DNA from: Geodermatophilus africanus
GTDB taxonomy: Bacteria > Actinomycetota > Actinomycetes > Mycobacteriales > Geodermatophilaceae
Reading direction: 5' to 3'
NCBI RefSeq assembly: GCF_900107105.1
Contig: NZ_FNOT01000002.1
Location: 1 to 64,000 of the forward strand
Length of the DNA stretch: 64,000 nucleotides
Part shown: one piece after another, positions 20,404 to 29,300 of the stretch
Layout of the letters: every line of letters starts with the position of its first letter
Position numbering within the stretch: the first letter of the stretch is position 1
Made by a program: the position numbers and the translations under genes
The notes under the pieces: generated by a model
Database searches by the model: none
What the model saw: only the letters and a program-made list of their open reading frames with translations
Told to the model about the DNA's origin: nothing

Positions 20404-22077
20404 ATGCTCGGGGATGTCGTGAGGGAGGCCGCGCTCGGGGACGGCCGCCGTCCGTGGTGGCGGACGGCGGTCGTCTACGAGGTGTACCTGCGCAGCTTCG
20501 CCGACTCCGACGGGGACGGCGTCGGCGACGTGGACGGGCTGCGCAGCCGACTGCCGTACCTGGTGGACCTCGGCGTCGATGCCGTCTGGGTCACGCCCTG
20601 GTACCCGTCCCCGATGGCCGACGGCGGCTACGACGTCAGCGACCACCGCGACATCGACCCGCGCCTGGGCACCCTGGCCGACGTCGACGCGCTGCTCGCC
20701 GAGGCCCACGCCGCGGGTCTGCGGTTGATCGTCGACCTGGTCGCCAACCACACCTCCGCCGAGCACCCGTGGTTCCGCGCCGCCGTGGCCGGCGGCCGGG
20801 GCGCGCCCGAGCGGGCGCGGTATTTCTTCCGGGACGGCCGGGACGGTGGGGACCGGCCGCCCAACGACTGGATCAGCGCCTTCGGCGGTCCGGCCTGGAC
20901 CCGCGTGCGGGAGCCGGACGGGTCGATGGGGCAGTGGTACCTGCACCTGTTCGCACCCGAGCAGCCCGACCTCGACTGGGACGACGCGGTCGTGCAGGAG
21001 GAGTTCGACGGGACGGTGCGGTTCTGGCTCGACCGCGGCGTCGACGGCATCCGGGTGGACGCCGCACCGGCGCTGGCGAAGGTCCCCGGGTTGCCGGACG
21101 CCGGACACGCCCCGGGCGCGCTGTTCGAGTCGGCCCGGTGGGTGGACAACCCGCACTGGGACCGCGACGAGGTGCACGAGGTCTTCCGGCGCTGGCGGCG
21201 GATCAGCGACGGCTACGACGGCGACCGGGTGTTCGTCTCGGAAGCGGTGGTCGCCGGCCCCGAGCGGCTGGCCCGCTACGTCCGGCCCGACGAGCTGCAC
21301 ACGAGCTTCAACTTCGACTTCCTGCGCGCCGCCTGGAACGCGGCCGGCCTGCGGGCGGCGATCGACGGGACGCTGGCCGCGCTGGCGCCGGTCGGGGCAC
21401 CGCCCACCTGGGTGCTGTCCAGCCACGACGAGACCCGGCACGTCACCCGCTTCGGCCGGGCGGCGAGCGGCGCGGGGACCATGGGCTTCGACGCGGCGTC
21501 CCCGACGGACCTCGCCCTGGGCCTGCGGCGGGCACGCGCCGCCGCCCTGCTCACCCTCGCCCTACCCGGCGGCGCCTACCTGTACCAGGGGGAGGAGCTG
21601 GGGCTGCCCGAGGTCGAGGACCTGCCGGAGGACGTCCTGCAGGACCCGACCTGGGAGCGTTCCGGGCACACCGCCCGCGGCCGCGACGGCTGCCGGGTGC
21701 CGTTGCCGTGGTCGGGCGACCGGCCGCCGTTCGGGTTCACCGCCGACGCCGTCCGCCCGTGGCTGCCACAGCCCGGGTCGTGGCGGGAGCTGACGGTGGC
21801 GGCGCAGCGCGACGACCCGTCGTCGACCCTGTCGCTGTACCGCGGCGCCCTGCGGTTGCGCCGGACCCTGCCCGGTCTCGCCGACGACGCGCCGCTGACC
21901 TGGTGCGACCTCGGGGACGGCGTGCTCGCGTTCGACCGCGGCAGCCGCTTCCGCTGCGTCGTGAACCTGTCGGACCGGCCGGTGTCGTTGGCCGGGCAGG
22001 GCGAACCGGTGCTCACCAGTGCGCCCGTCGCCGCCGACCTGCCGGCGGACACGGCCGCCTGGCTGCGGACGGGCTAG
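20404..22077 (+). CDS. aglA: GH13 alpha-glucosidase
   Basis: A 557-residue glycoside hydrolase family 13 enzyme, likely cytosolic (no signal peptide), splitting imported alpha-glucosides. GH13 landmarks are in order: Tyr-Leu-Val-Asp-Leu-Gly-Val-Asp-Ala-Val-Trp-Val-Thr-Pro (about 51-64), Asp-Leu-Val-Ala-Asn-His-Thr (about 113-119), nucleophile Asp219 in Gly-Ile-Arg-Val-Asp-Ala, acid Glu280 in Val-Ser-Glu-Ala, and Asp342 in Ser-Ser-His-Asp-Glu. Gln-Gly-Glu-Glu-Leu-Gly is near 396-401. Placed right behind the importer operon. Substrate (trehalose, maltose or sucrose) is not decided by sequence. No clear ribosome site is seen, so the start is less certain than the product. Confidence 0.9.
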   Translation: MLGDVVREAALGDGRRPWWRTAVVYEVYLRSFADSDGDGVGDVDGLRSRLPYLVDLGVDAVWVTPWYPSPMADGGYDVSDHRDIDPRLGTLADVDALLAEAHAAGLRLIVDLVANHTSAEHPWFRAAVAGGRGAPERARYFFRDGRDGGDRPPNDWISAFGGPAWTRVREPDGSMGQWYLHLFAPEQPDLDWDDAVVQEEFDGTVRFWLDRGVDGIRVDAAPALAKVPGLPDAGHAPGALFESARWVDNPHWDRDEVHEVFRRWRRISDGYDGDRVFVSEAVVAGPERLARYVRPDELHTSFNFDFLRAAWNAAGLRAAIDGTLAALAPVGAPPTWVLSSHDETRHVTRFGRAASGAGTMGFDAASPTDLALGLRRARAAALLTLALPGGAYLYQGEELGLPEVEDLPEDVLQDPTWERSGHTARGRDGCRVPLPWSGDRPPFGFTADAVRPWLPQPGSWRELTVAAQRDDPSSTLSLYRGALRLRRTLPGLADDAPLTWCDLGDGVLAFDRGSRFRCVVNLSDRPVSLAGQGEPVLTSAPVAADLPADTAAWLRTG

Positions 22078-22544
22078 CGGGTCAGCGACCGGGTCAGGAC
22101 GAGGCGGTCCGCACCTGGTCCGGCGCGGTCCTGCGCCAGGTGTGCGCCGGCGCCCAGTGCGGTGTGGAAGGCGACCGCGGCGGTGTTCTCCGGCCGGGCG
22201 ACCGCCTGGACGACGCGCGCCCCGGTGTCGCGTGCCAGGTCGTCGAACCACGCCACCAGCCGGCGGCCCAGCCCGGTGCGGCGCCGGTCGTCGCGCACGG
22301 CCAGCAGGTGCAGGTAGGCCAGCCGGTCGGCGGTGACCACGCCGAGGACGTAGCCGACGTCCTCCCCGCCGGCGCTGCGGGCCAGTGCGCCGAAGCCACC
22401 GAACTGGTCGAACCAGACCGGGTGGTGCAGCGACCGGGTGTCGACGTCCCAGAACCGGTCGTGCGCGGCGAGCAGGCGGGCGCGGACGACGGTGGCCGAC
22501 AGCTCGGCGAACCCGACGAGCGTCACGTCGTCGGGGGTGCTCAC
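22074..22544 (-). CDS. GNAT family N-acetyltransferase
   Basis: A 156-residue acetyltransferase. The CoA-binding core reads Leu-His-Leu-Leu-Ala-Val-Arg-Asp-Asp-Arg-Arg-Arg-Thr-Gly-Leu-Gly-Arg-Arg-Leu (about 77-95). Val-Ala-Arg-Pro-Glu-Asn-Thr-Ala-Ala-Val-Ala-Phe-His (about 115-127) is typical of the C-terminal half. The GTG start overlaps the stop of the PfkB gene by four bases, and its own stop overlaps the converging alpha-glucosidase stop by four. The substrate is unknown. Confidence 0.85.
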   Translation of the reverse strand: MSTPDDVTLVGFAELSATVVRARLLAAHDRFWDVDTRSLHHPVWFDQFGGFGALARSAGGEDVGYVLGVVTADRLAYLHLLAVRDDRRRTGLGRRLVAWFDDLARDTGARVVQAVARPENTAAVAFHTALGAGAHLAQDRAGPGADRLVLTRSLTR

Positions 22545-23557
22545 CGGCGGGCCGCGACCAGCTCGTCGCGGGTCGGTGGGTCGGCGCCCTCCCGGGTGCA
22601 GTTCAGCGCGGCGACGAGCGCGGCGTCGTCGACGATGGGCAGTAGCTCCTCGTCGGGCAGCTGCTCCAGCGCCGCGCGGGTGGTCACCCCCGCCTCGAGC
22701 AGCCCGGCGAACAGCCCCGCGGCCAGCGAGTCACCGGCGCCGACGGTGTCGGTCACGGTCACCCGCGGGGGCTCGCGGTGCACCAGCTCGCGGCCCGGCC
22801 GGGCGATGCGCAGCGGTGCTCCGCCGTCGGTGAGCACGACCAGGGCGACGCCGCGGTCGGCCCAGCGCAGCGCCGTCGCGTCGAGGTCGTCGGCGGCGCC
22901 GGGCTCGAGCCAGCCGAGGTCCTCGGCGCTGACCTTGACGATGTCGGCGCGCGACAGCAGCCGCTCGAGGCGGGCGCGCACCGACTCCGGCGAGTTGCCC
23001 AGCGCCGTCCCGACCGGGCCGTCGGCGAGCATCGGCCGGATGTTGGGGTCGACGCTGACCAGCGCCCGGTCCTCGGCGGCCAGACGCTCGACCAGCCGCG
23101 CGATGGCCTCGCACCCCGGCGGGGTCCAGCTGGAGATGGACCCGACGTGCAGGATCGCCGTCCCGGGGGGCAGGACGGCGGCGAGCTCCTCGTCGGTCCA
23201 CTGCCAGTCGGCCGCGCCCTGCACGTGGAAGCCGTAGTCGGGCGAACCGTCGGGGCCGAGACCGACCACTGCGAGGCTGACCGGCTCGGTGGCCGGGACG
23301 AACCCGTCCAGGTCGACGCCGGAGAGCTCGGCCTGCCGCCGCAGCCCCGCGGCCAGCGGCCCGGTGCCCAGCCGGGCGAGCAGTCGCACGGGGACGCGGA
23401 GACGGCCGGCGGCGACCGCGACGTTGAGGGCGTTGCCGCCGGGACGGGCGACGTAGTGCGGGGCCGTGCCGTGCGGCCCGGCGCCGGCCTGGGCGTCGGG
23501 CAGCAGGTCGACGACGAGTTCACCGAGGACGCTCAGCACCGGGCGGTCGCTGGTCAC
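22541..23557 (-). CDS. PfkB family carbohydrate kinase (fructokinase-like)
   Basis: A 338-residue sugar kinase. The N-terminal PfkB signature is Arg-Pro-Gly-Gly-Asn-Ala-Leu-Asn-Val-Ala (about 38-47). The C-terminal one is Asp-Thr-Val-Gly-Ala-Gly-Asp-Ser-Leu-Ala-Ala-Gly (about 270-281), where Asp276 is the catalytic base. The opening Val-Leu-Gly-Glu-Leu-Val-Val-Asp-Leu resembles fructokinases. GTG start with a -10 TAGGGT seven bases upstream, so probably leaderless. First gene of a two-gene operon with the GNAT gene, convergent with the alpha-glucosidase. Fructose is a reasonable substrate guess, not a proven one. Confidence 0.87.
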   Translation of the reverse strand: MTSDRPVLSVLGELVVDLLPDAQAGAGPHGTAPHYVARPGGNALNVAVAAGRLRVPVRLLARLGTGPLAAGLRRQAELSGVDLDGFVPATEPVSLAVVGLGPDGSPDYGFHVQGAADWQWTDEELAAVLPPGTAILHVGSISSWTPPGCEAIARLVERLAAEDRALVSVDPNIRPMLADGPVGTALGNSPESVRARLERLLSRADIVKVSAEDLGWLEPGAADDLDATALRWADRGVALVVLTDGGAPLRIARPGRELVHREPPRVTVTDTVGAGDSLAAGLFAGLLEAGVTTRAALEQLPDEELLPIVDDAALVAALNCTREGADPPTRDELVAARR

Positions 23558-23564
23558 GTCCGCG

Positions 23565-23570
23565 ACCCTA
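23565..23570 (-). promoter_or_regulatory. -10 hexamer for leaderless PfkB gene
   Basis: TAGGGT on the minus strand ends seven bases before the GTG at 23557. Confidence 0.65.
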
Positions 23571-23706
23571 ATGGGGGATCAGCTCCGGGACGTCCCTGGT
23601 GGCTCACGGACAGCACCACCTGGGACGATGGCGGGTGACGACGATCGCTGCGGTGCGCCGGGACGGGTAATCCCTGGTGGACGACCGCACCTGCGCAGGA
23701 GGACCG

Positions 23707-24540
23707 ATGCCCAACCCGTTCGTGAAGCTGTGGAGGTACCTCACCGCCTCCGCCAACGCCAAGATCGACGAGAAGGCCGACCCGAAGATCCAGATCGCGC
23801 AGGCGATCGAGGCGGAGCAGCAGCGGCACCAGGCGCTGGCCAACCAGGCGGCGGCGGTGCTGGGCAACCAGCGGCAGCTGGAGATGCGGCTCAACCGGCA
23901 GCTCGGCGAGGTGGAGAAGCTGCAGGCCTCCGCACGACAGGCGCTGGTGCTGGCCGACCAGACCCGCGCCGGCGGGAACGCGGCGAAGGCGGCGGAGTAC
24001 GAGCAGGCCGCGCAGGCCTTCGCCACCCAGCTCGTGGCCGCCGAGCAGTCGATGGAGGACCTCAAGCGCAGCCACGACGAGGCGCTGCAGGCCGCCGAGC
24101 AGGCGCGGGGTGCGGTCGAGCAGAGCCGGATGCGGCTGCAGACGACGCTGGCCGAGCGCACCAAGCTCATGAGCCAGCTCGAGCAGGCCAAGATGCAGGA
24201 GCACGTCGCCGCCTCGCTCAAGCAGGTCAACGAGCTCTCCGCTCCGGGCAACACGCCCAGCCTGTCGGAGGTGCGGGACAAGATCGAGGCCCGCTACGCC
24301 AACGCGCTCGGCCAGGCCGAGCTGGCGCAGACGTCGGTCGAGGGCCGGATGCTCGAGGTGCAGAAGGCGACCCTCGACGTCGCCGGAGCCTCGCGGCTGG
24401 ACCAGATCCGCGCCTCGATGGGCCAGCCGGCGATCACCGGCCAGAACGCGGCCCCGGCGCTGGAGGAGGGGACGCCGTCGGTGCCGACATCCACTGCCCA
24501 GCAGGCGGCGCAGCCGGCCGACCGCCCCGAGCAGCAGTAG
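23707..24540 (+). CDS. pspA: PspA/IM30 family envelope stress protein
   Basis: A 277-residue PspA-family protein that binds and stabilises the inner face of the stressed membrane. It is almost all alpha-helical coiled coil (about residues 20-230), rich in Ala, Glu, Gln and Lys with few Gly or Pro, after a short amphipathic N terminus ([11 protein letters not shown]). The Gln/Pro/Ala tail is flexible. The ATG at 23707 is preceded by AGGAGGA at the right distance; an in-frame GTG 30 bases upstream is less likely. In mycobacteria the pspA homologue is next to clgR; here it is about 9.5 kb away. Confidence 0.92.
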   Translation: MPNPFVKLWRYLTASANAKIDEKADPKIQIAQAIEAEQQRHQALANQAAAVLGNQRQLEMRLNRQLGEVEKLQASARQALVLADQTRAGGNAAKAAEYEQAAQAFATQLVAAEQSMEDLKRSHDEALQAAEQARGAVEQSRMRLQTTLAERTKLMSQLEQAKMQEHVAASLKQVNELSAPGNTPSLSEVRDKIEARYANALGQAELAQTSVEGRMLEVQKATLDVAGASRLDQIRASMGQPAITGQNAAPALEEGTPSVPTSTAQQAAQPADRPEQQ

Positions 24541-24700
24541 GGGGAGGACTCCCTGCAGGGTCCTCCCACCCTCGACGGGCTCAGGGCGGGACCCTGCAGG
24601 GAGCCGCGTCCTCCCACCCTCGACGGGCTCAGGGCGGACCCTGCAGGGAGCCGCGTCCTCCCACCCTCGACGGGCTCAGGGCGGGACCCGGGGACGAGCG
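24541..24700. repeat. tandem 48/47-bp hairpin repeats (dispersed element, copy 6)
   Basis: Units start at 24561, 24609 and 24656, each opening TCCTCCCACCCTCGACGGGC. The first is 48 bases, the second 47 (one G fewer), the third is cut at GGGACCCGG. Each unit holds CACCCTCGACGGGCTCAGGG and CCCTGCAGGG. They fill the gap between the converging pspA and nei2 genes and may stop transcription from both sides. Confidence 0.85.
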
Positions 24701-24744
24701 CACCGCTCGCTGGCCCGGTCGCCGCGGCGGCCGGACCGGTGCGC

Positions 24745-25599
24745 TCAGTGGGCGCCGGGCAGCGGCGCCGGGTGGTCCGGTTCGCCGGTGCGGGCCGTCG
24801 GGTCGACCGGGGCGTCGGTGGCCTGGCAGGTCGGACACCAGTAGGTGATCCGCTCCTGCAGGTCCGGACCCTGGTCGCCGCGCAGGATCGGGGTGCCGCA
24901 GCGGTAGCAGGGGCGGTCCTTGCGGCCGTAGACCCAGTGGTCGCGGCCACGGCGCAGGTCGCCGGTGGTGCTCTGCTCCGGGCGGTCGCGGTTGGCCAGC
25001 ATCAGCGAGCGGGTCCGCTCGACGAGCCCGGACAGGTCCTCGACGTCGGCCACCCGCATCCACGGGTGCACGCCGCAGACGAACAGCCCCTCGACCTTGT
25101 AGAGGTTGCCGGGGCCGCACAGGTTGCGCTGGTCGAGGATCGCGACGCCGATCTGCTCGTCGGGGTGCGACCGCAGCCGGCGCAGCGCCTCGTCGAGGTC
25201 CCAGTCCGGGCCGAGGACGTCGGGGCCGAGGTGGCCGACGACCTGGTCCTCGTGCTCGGTGCGCACCATCGCGACGTCGTGCAGCCGGTAACCCACGCAG
25301 TCCCACTGGTCGGTCGCCAGGATCGCGCGGATGGAGAAGGCCGGTCCGCCGCGCCACCTCGCGCCCTTGCGGTAGATGTGCCAGCTGCCGTCCATCCGGT
25401 AGTGGGTGCGCAGCGTCCAGCCGTCGGTGAACCGGGTGAGCATGTGCTTGCCGCGCGGGACGACCCCGGCGACGGTGCGGCCGGTCAGGTCCGTGGCGGC
25501 CAGCTGGGGCACCCGGAGCTCGCCGCGGCGCAGCGTCTGGCCGGCGAGCGCGGTGTTCATCCGCTTCGCCGCCAGCCAGACGGTGTCTCCCTCGGGCAC
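24745..25599 (-). CDS. nei2: Fpg/Nei family DNA glycosylase (Nei2-type)
   Basis: Removes oxidised bases and nicks the abasic site. The 284-residue protein begins Met-Pro-Glu-Gly-Asp-Thr-Val (catalytic Pro2 and Glu3 after Met removal). It has the H2TH region Asp-Gln-Arg-Asn-Leu-Cys-Gly-Pro-Gly-Asn-Leu-Tyr-Lys-Val-Glu (about 157-171), and ends with a zinc finger Cys-x2-Cys ... Cys-x2-Cys (about 232-255). Asp at position 5 and Thr at 6 are typical of actinobacterial Nei2 rather than Fpg. It diverges from the monooxygenase-like gene at 25710. Confidence 0.9.
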   Translation of the reverse strand: MPEGDTVWLAAKRMNTALAGQTLRRGELRVPQLAATDLTGRTVAGVVPRGKHMLTRFTDGWTLRTHYRMDGSWHIYRKGARWRGGPAFSIRAILATDQWDCVGYRLHDVAMVRTEHEDQVVGHLGPDVLGPDWDLDEALRRLRSHPDEQIGVAILDQRNLCGPGNLYKVEGLFVCGVHPWMRVADVEDLSGLVERTRSLMLANRDRPEQSTTGDLRRGRDHWVYGRKDRPCYRCGTPILRGDQGPDLQERITYWCPTCQATDAPVDPTARTGEPDHPAPLPGAH

Positions 25600-25709
25600 T
25601 CGACCAGTGTCCCGCCTCGCCGGGGTCGCCGCCGCCCCGCTCGGCCGGACGCGGTGCAGGTCACCCCGGCGGCGGGAAGGCGCAGGTCCGCCGCGGTGCT
25701 GAGCCTCCC

Positions 25710-26306
25710 GTGCAGCGACGCGATCGAGCGACGAACTCCCCGGTCACCGCACCCGAGGCGGTGGTCGCGGCCGCCGAGCCGGTCACGGTCACGGTCGCCC
25801 GCGACGTGCGGGCCGACCAGCGGGAGGCCTTCGAGGGATGGGCGGCCGAGGTGCTGGACCTGGCGGCCCGGTTCCCCGGCAACCTGGGCACCAGCCTGCT
25901 GCGCCCCGGCCCGGGCTCGACCCGCTACCACCTGGTCTACCGGTTCGCCGACGGTGAGGCGCTGGCGCGGTGGGAGCGCTCGGCCGAACGGCAGCTCGCG
26001 CTGCAGCGCGTCGAGCACCTGACCGATCGGGTCGACTACGCCCACGTGGCGGGCCTGGACAGCTTCTTCACGGCGCTGACCCCGGCCCGGCCGGGACCCC
26101 GCTGGCGGCTGACGGTGCTCACCGTGGCCGCCGTCTTCGCCATCACGCTGGCCTTCCAGCTGCTGGTCGCCCCGCACGTGTCGGGGTGGCCGTTGCCGGC
26201 GCGGCTGCTGCTGTCGGCCGTCGTCGTGGTCGTGCTGCTTGGCTACGTCGTCATGCCGGCGCTGTCCCGGCTGTTCCGCCGCTGGCTGCACCCCTCCCGC
26301 GACTGA
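25710..26306 (+). CDS. ABM-domain (antibiotic biosynthesis monooxygenase-like) membrane protein
   Basis: A protein of about 198 residues with a dimeric alpha/beta-barrel ABM-like domain (about 22-115; Thr-Val-Ala-Arg-Asp-Val-Arg-Ala-Asp-Gln-Arg-Glu-Ala-Phe-Glu-Gly-Trp, then Phe-Pro-Gly-Asn-Leu-Gly). Two membrane segments follow (about 131-153 and 162-184) and a short basic tail. Such ABM-TM proteins are common in actinobacteria but their role is not known; an enzymatic function is not implied by the fold alone. The start codon (GTG) is uncertain because several in-frame GTG codons follow. The 110-bp divergent gap to nei2 shows nothing clear. Confidence 0.78.
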   Translation: MQRRDRATNSPVTAPEAVVAAAEPVTVTVARDVRADQREAFEGWAAEVLDLAARFPGNLGTSLLRPGPGSTRYHLVYRFADGEALARWERSAERQLALQRVEHLTDRVDYAHVAGLDSFFTALTPARPGPRWRLTVLTVAAVFAITLAFQLLVAPHVSGWPLPARLLLSAVVVVVLLGYVVMPALSRLFRRWLHPSRD

Positions 26307-26354
26307 GGAGTCACGCGCCGGCTGGGGGCCGTGCCTCGGAGGGCCGGGACCGGG

Positions 26355-29300
26355 TCAGGCGCGCACCCGCAGGCCGCGGGGGGTGGCGGCGAAGCCCGCC
26401 GCCTGCAACGCCGCTGACAGCGGGGTGGCCTCGTGCACCGAGGCGCCGTCGGCCTTCTGCACCACCATCCGCCCGAGCGCGCCCGCCGCAACCGCTCCGG
26501 ACAGCGCCGTGGCGGCCTCCTTGAGCGCGGTCTCGTCCTCGGTCCAGGACAGCAGCGTCTTGCCGCCCCGCTCCACGTAGAGCACCAGCTCGCCGTCGAC
26601 CAGCACGACCAGCGCGCCGGCCTTGCGCCCGGCCCGGTGCCCGGCGGCGCGCCGCCCGCCGCCGGCGCCCTCGCCGACGTCGACCGCGTCGCCCGGGTCG
26701 GCGCCCTCGGCCGTCGCGCCGGGGCGTTCGGGCCACGGCAGGGCCGCGCCGTAGACGTTGGCCGGGTCGGTGGCCGCGAGGACCACCGCGCCGCTGGGCG
26801 CCCGGTCCGGCGACGCGAAGCTGCGCAGCCGGTCGACCGAGCCCGGGGTGCCGAACTGCGCGGCGCCGAGGGTCTCCACGAAGTAGCCGCGCCGGGCCCG
26901 GCCGTTCTCCTCGAAGGCCCGCAGCACCGGGTAGACCGCGGAGAAGCCGCCGGCGACCTGCTCGGCCACCACGGCGCCGCGGGTGAGCACGCCGTGCCGC
27001 TCGAGCAGTGCCTCGGCGCGGGCCGTCGTCCGCTTCGTGGCGTTGGCCTCGCGGTCGGGGAGCCGGGACCAGCGGCCGGCCATGGTGGGCGGTCCGCTGC
27101 GGGTCGGCATCGCCGGCCGGCCCAGCCGGGTCCGCCCGTAGCGGCTGCGGTCGAGCCGGGCCCGGGGCGGGGCGGGCTGGCGCTTGTGCGTGCCGCCACC
27201 GGACAGCCGGGTGCGCAGCGGTGCCAGGGTGTCGTTGGTCAGCACGCCGGACCACACGAGGTCCCACACGAGGTCGGCGAAGGCGGTGTCGTCGGTGGAG
27301 CCGGCCAGGTCGGAGAGACCGCGGAAGAACAGCGCCTGCCCACCGGCCAGGTGCTCGAGCACCGCGGGACCGGCCTCGGGCAGCTCCAGCGACTCGGGCA
27401 GCAGCAGCGGCGCCAGGTCGGCCGGCACGAGGCTGACCCAGCCGTCGCCGCCGGGCAGCCCGCCGGCGCCGGCCCACAGCACCTCGCCGGCGCTGGTCAG
27501 CTCGTCGAGCATCGCGGGGGAGTAGTCGCGGACCCGGGCCGGCAGCACCAGCGACTCCAGCGCGCTGGCGGGGACGAGCGCTCCGGCCAGCTGCTCGACG
27601 ACCGCGAGCACGCCGTCCGTCCCGCGCACCCGGCTGCCCACCGACTGCCAGGAGGGGGTGAACCGCGCGAGCGTGTCGACGGGCACCGGCTCGACCTCCT
27701 GGCGCAGCCGGGCCAGGCTGCGCCGGCGCACCGACCGCAGCACGTCGGCGTCGCACCACTCCTGGCCGGTGCCTCCGGGGCGGAACTCCCCGGTGACCAG
27801 CCGGCCGGTGCCGACGAGCCGCTGCACCGTCGCGGTCACGACCGCCACGCCCAGCCCCAGGCGCTGCGCGACCTCGCCGGGCTGGAAGGGCCCGTGGGTG
27901 CGGGCGTAGCGGCCGACCAGGTCGCCGAGCGGGTCGGGCACCGGCTCGGTGAAGACCTCGGGCACGCCGACCGGCAGGGCGGTGCCGAGGGCGTCGCGCA
28001 GCCGGCCGGCGTCCTCGATCGCCACGTACCGCTCCTCGCCGGCGATGCGCACCACCAGCGCGCGGCGGGCGGCCACCAGCTCGTCGAGCCACTCCTGGCT
28101 GACCCCGCGGGCGGCGGCCTCCGCGGGCGTGAGGTCGCCGACGATGCGCAGCAGGTCGGCGGCGACGTCGAGGTCGCGGGGGTGGCGGTCGGCCGGGAGG
28201 CGCTGGAGCTCGGTCTCGACCTCGGTGAGCGCCTCGGCGTCGAGCAGCTCGCGCAGCTCGGAGCGCCCGAGCAGCTCGGCGAGCAGGCCGGTGTCGAGGG
28301 CCAGCGCCTGCGCCCGGCGCTCGGCCAGCGGGGCGTCGCCCTCGTAGAGGAACTGCCCGACGTAGCCGAACAGCAGTGACTGGGCGAACGGCGAAGCCGC
28401 CTGCGTCTGCACGTCGACGACCCGCACCCGCCGGGAGCGGACGTCGCGCATCAGCTCGACCAGGCCGGGCACGTCGTAGACGTCCTGCAGCACCTCGCGG
28501 GCGGCCTCCAGCGTGATGGGGAAGCTGGAGAACTCGCTGGCCACCGAGAGCAGCTGGGCGGCCCGCTGCCGCTGCTGCCACAGCGGGGTGCGGCGGCGCG
28601 GGTCGCGGCGGGGGAGCAGCAGCGCCCGCGCCGCGCACTCGCGGAACCGGCTGGCGAACAGGGCCGAGCTGCCGACCTCGGCGGTCACCTCGCGCTCGAC
28701 GTCGTCGGGGTCGAGGACGGCGAGGTCGGCCTCCGGCGGCTCCCCGGTGGTGTCGGGCAGGCGCAGCACGATGCCGTCGTCGGAGTGCATCGAGGCGACG
28801 TCGACGCCGTAGCGCTCCCGCAGCCGGGCGGCCAGCACGAGTGCCCACGGGGCGTTGACCTGTGCGCCGAACGAGGAGTGGACGACCAGCCGCCAGTCGC
28901 CGAGCTCGTCGCGGAAGCGCTCGACCAGGAGCGTGCGGTCGTCGGGCAGGTGGCCCGTGGCCGCCTTCTGCTCGGCGAGGTAGGCCAGCAGGTTGGCCGC
29001 GCCCCACTCGTCGAGGCCGGCAGCGCGGGCGCGGTCGAGCCCGGCCTCGGGGGTGGCCGTGCCGACCTCGCGCAGGAAGGCGCCCAACGCGCGGCCGAGC
29101 TCCAGCGGCCGGCCTGGGGCGTCGCCGTGCCAGAACGGCATCTTCCCCGGCTGTCCGGGCGCCGGGCTGACCAGCACGCGGTCGTGGGTGATCTCCTCGA
29201 TCCGCCAGGACGACGAGCCGAGCAGGAAGACGTCGCCCACCCGCGACTCGTACACCATCTCCTCGTCGAGCTCGCCCACGCGCCGGCCGCCGCGGCTGTC

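Noticed and set aside
23620..23676. A ClgR box sought upstream of pspA.
   Set aside because: The closest match (CGC...GCG near 23646) has six spacer bases instead of five and poor flanks.
24541..24700. Tandem repeats considered as CRISPR or an attachment site.
   Set aside because: No spacers differ between units, no cas or integrase genes nearby, and the unit matches the dispersed hairpin family.
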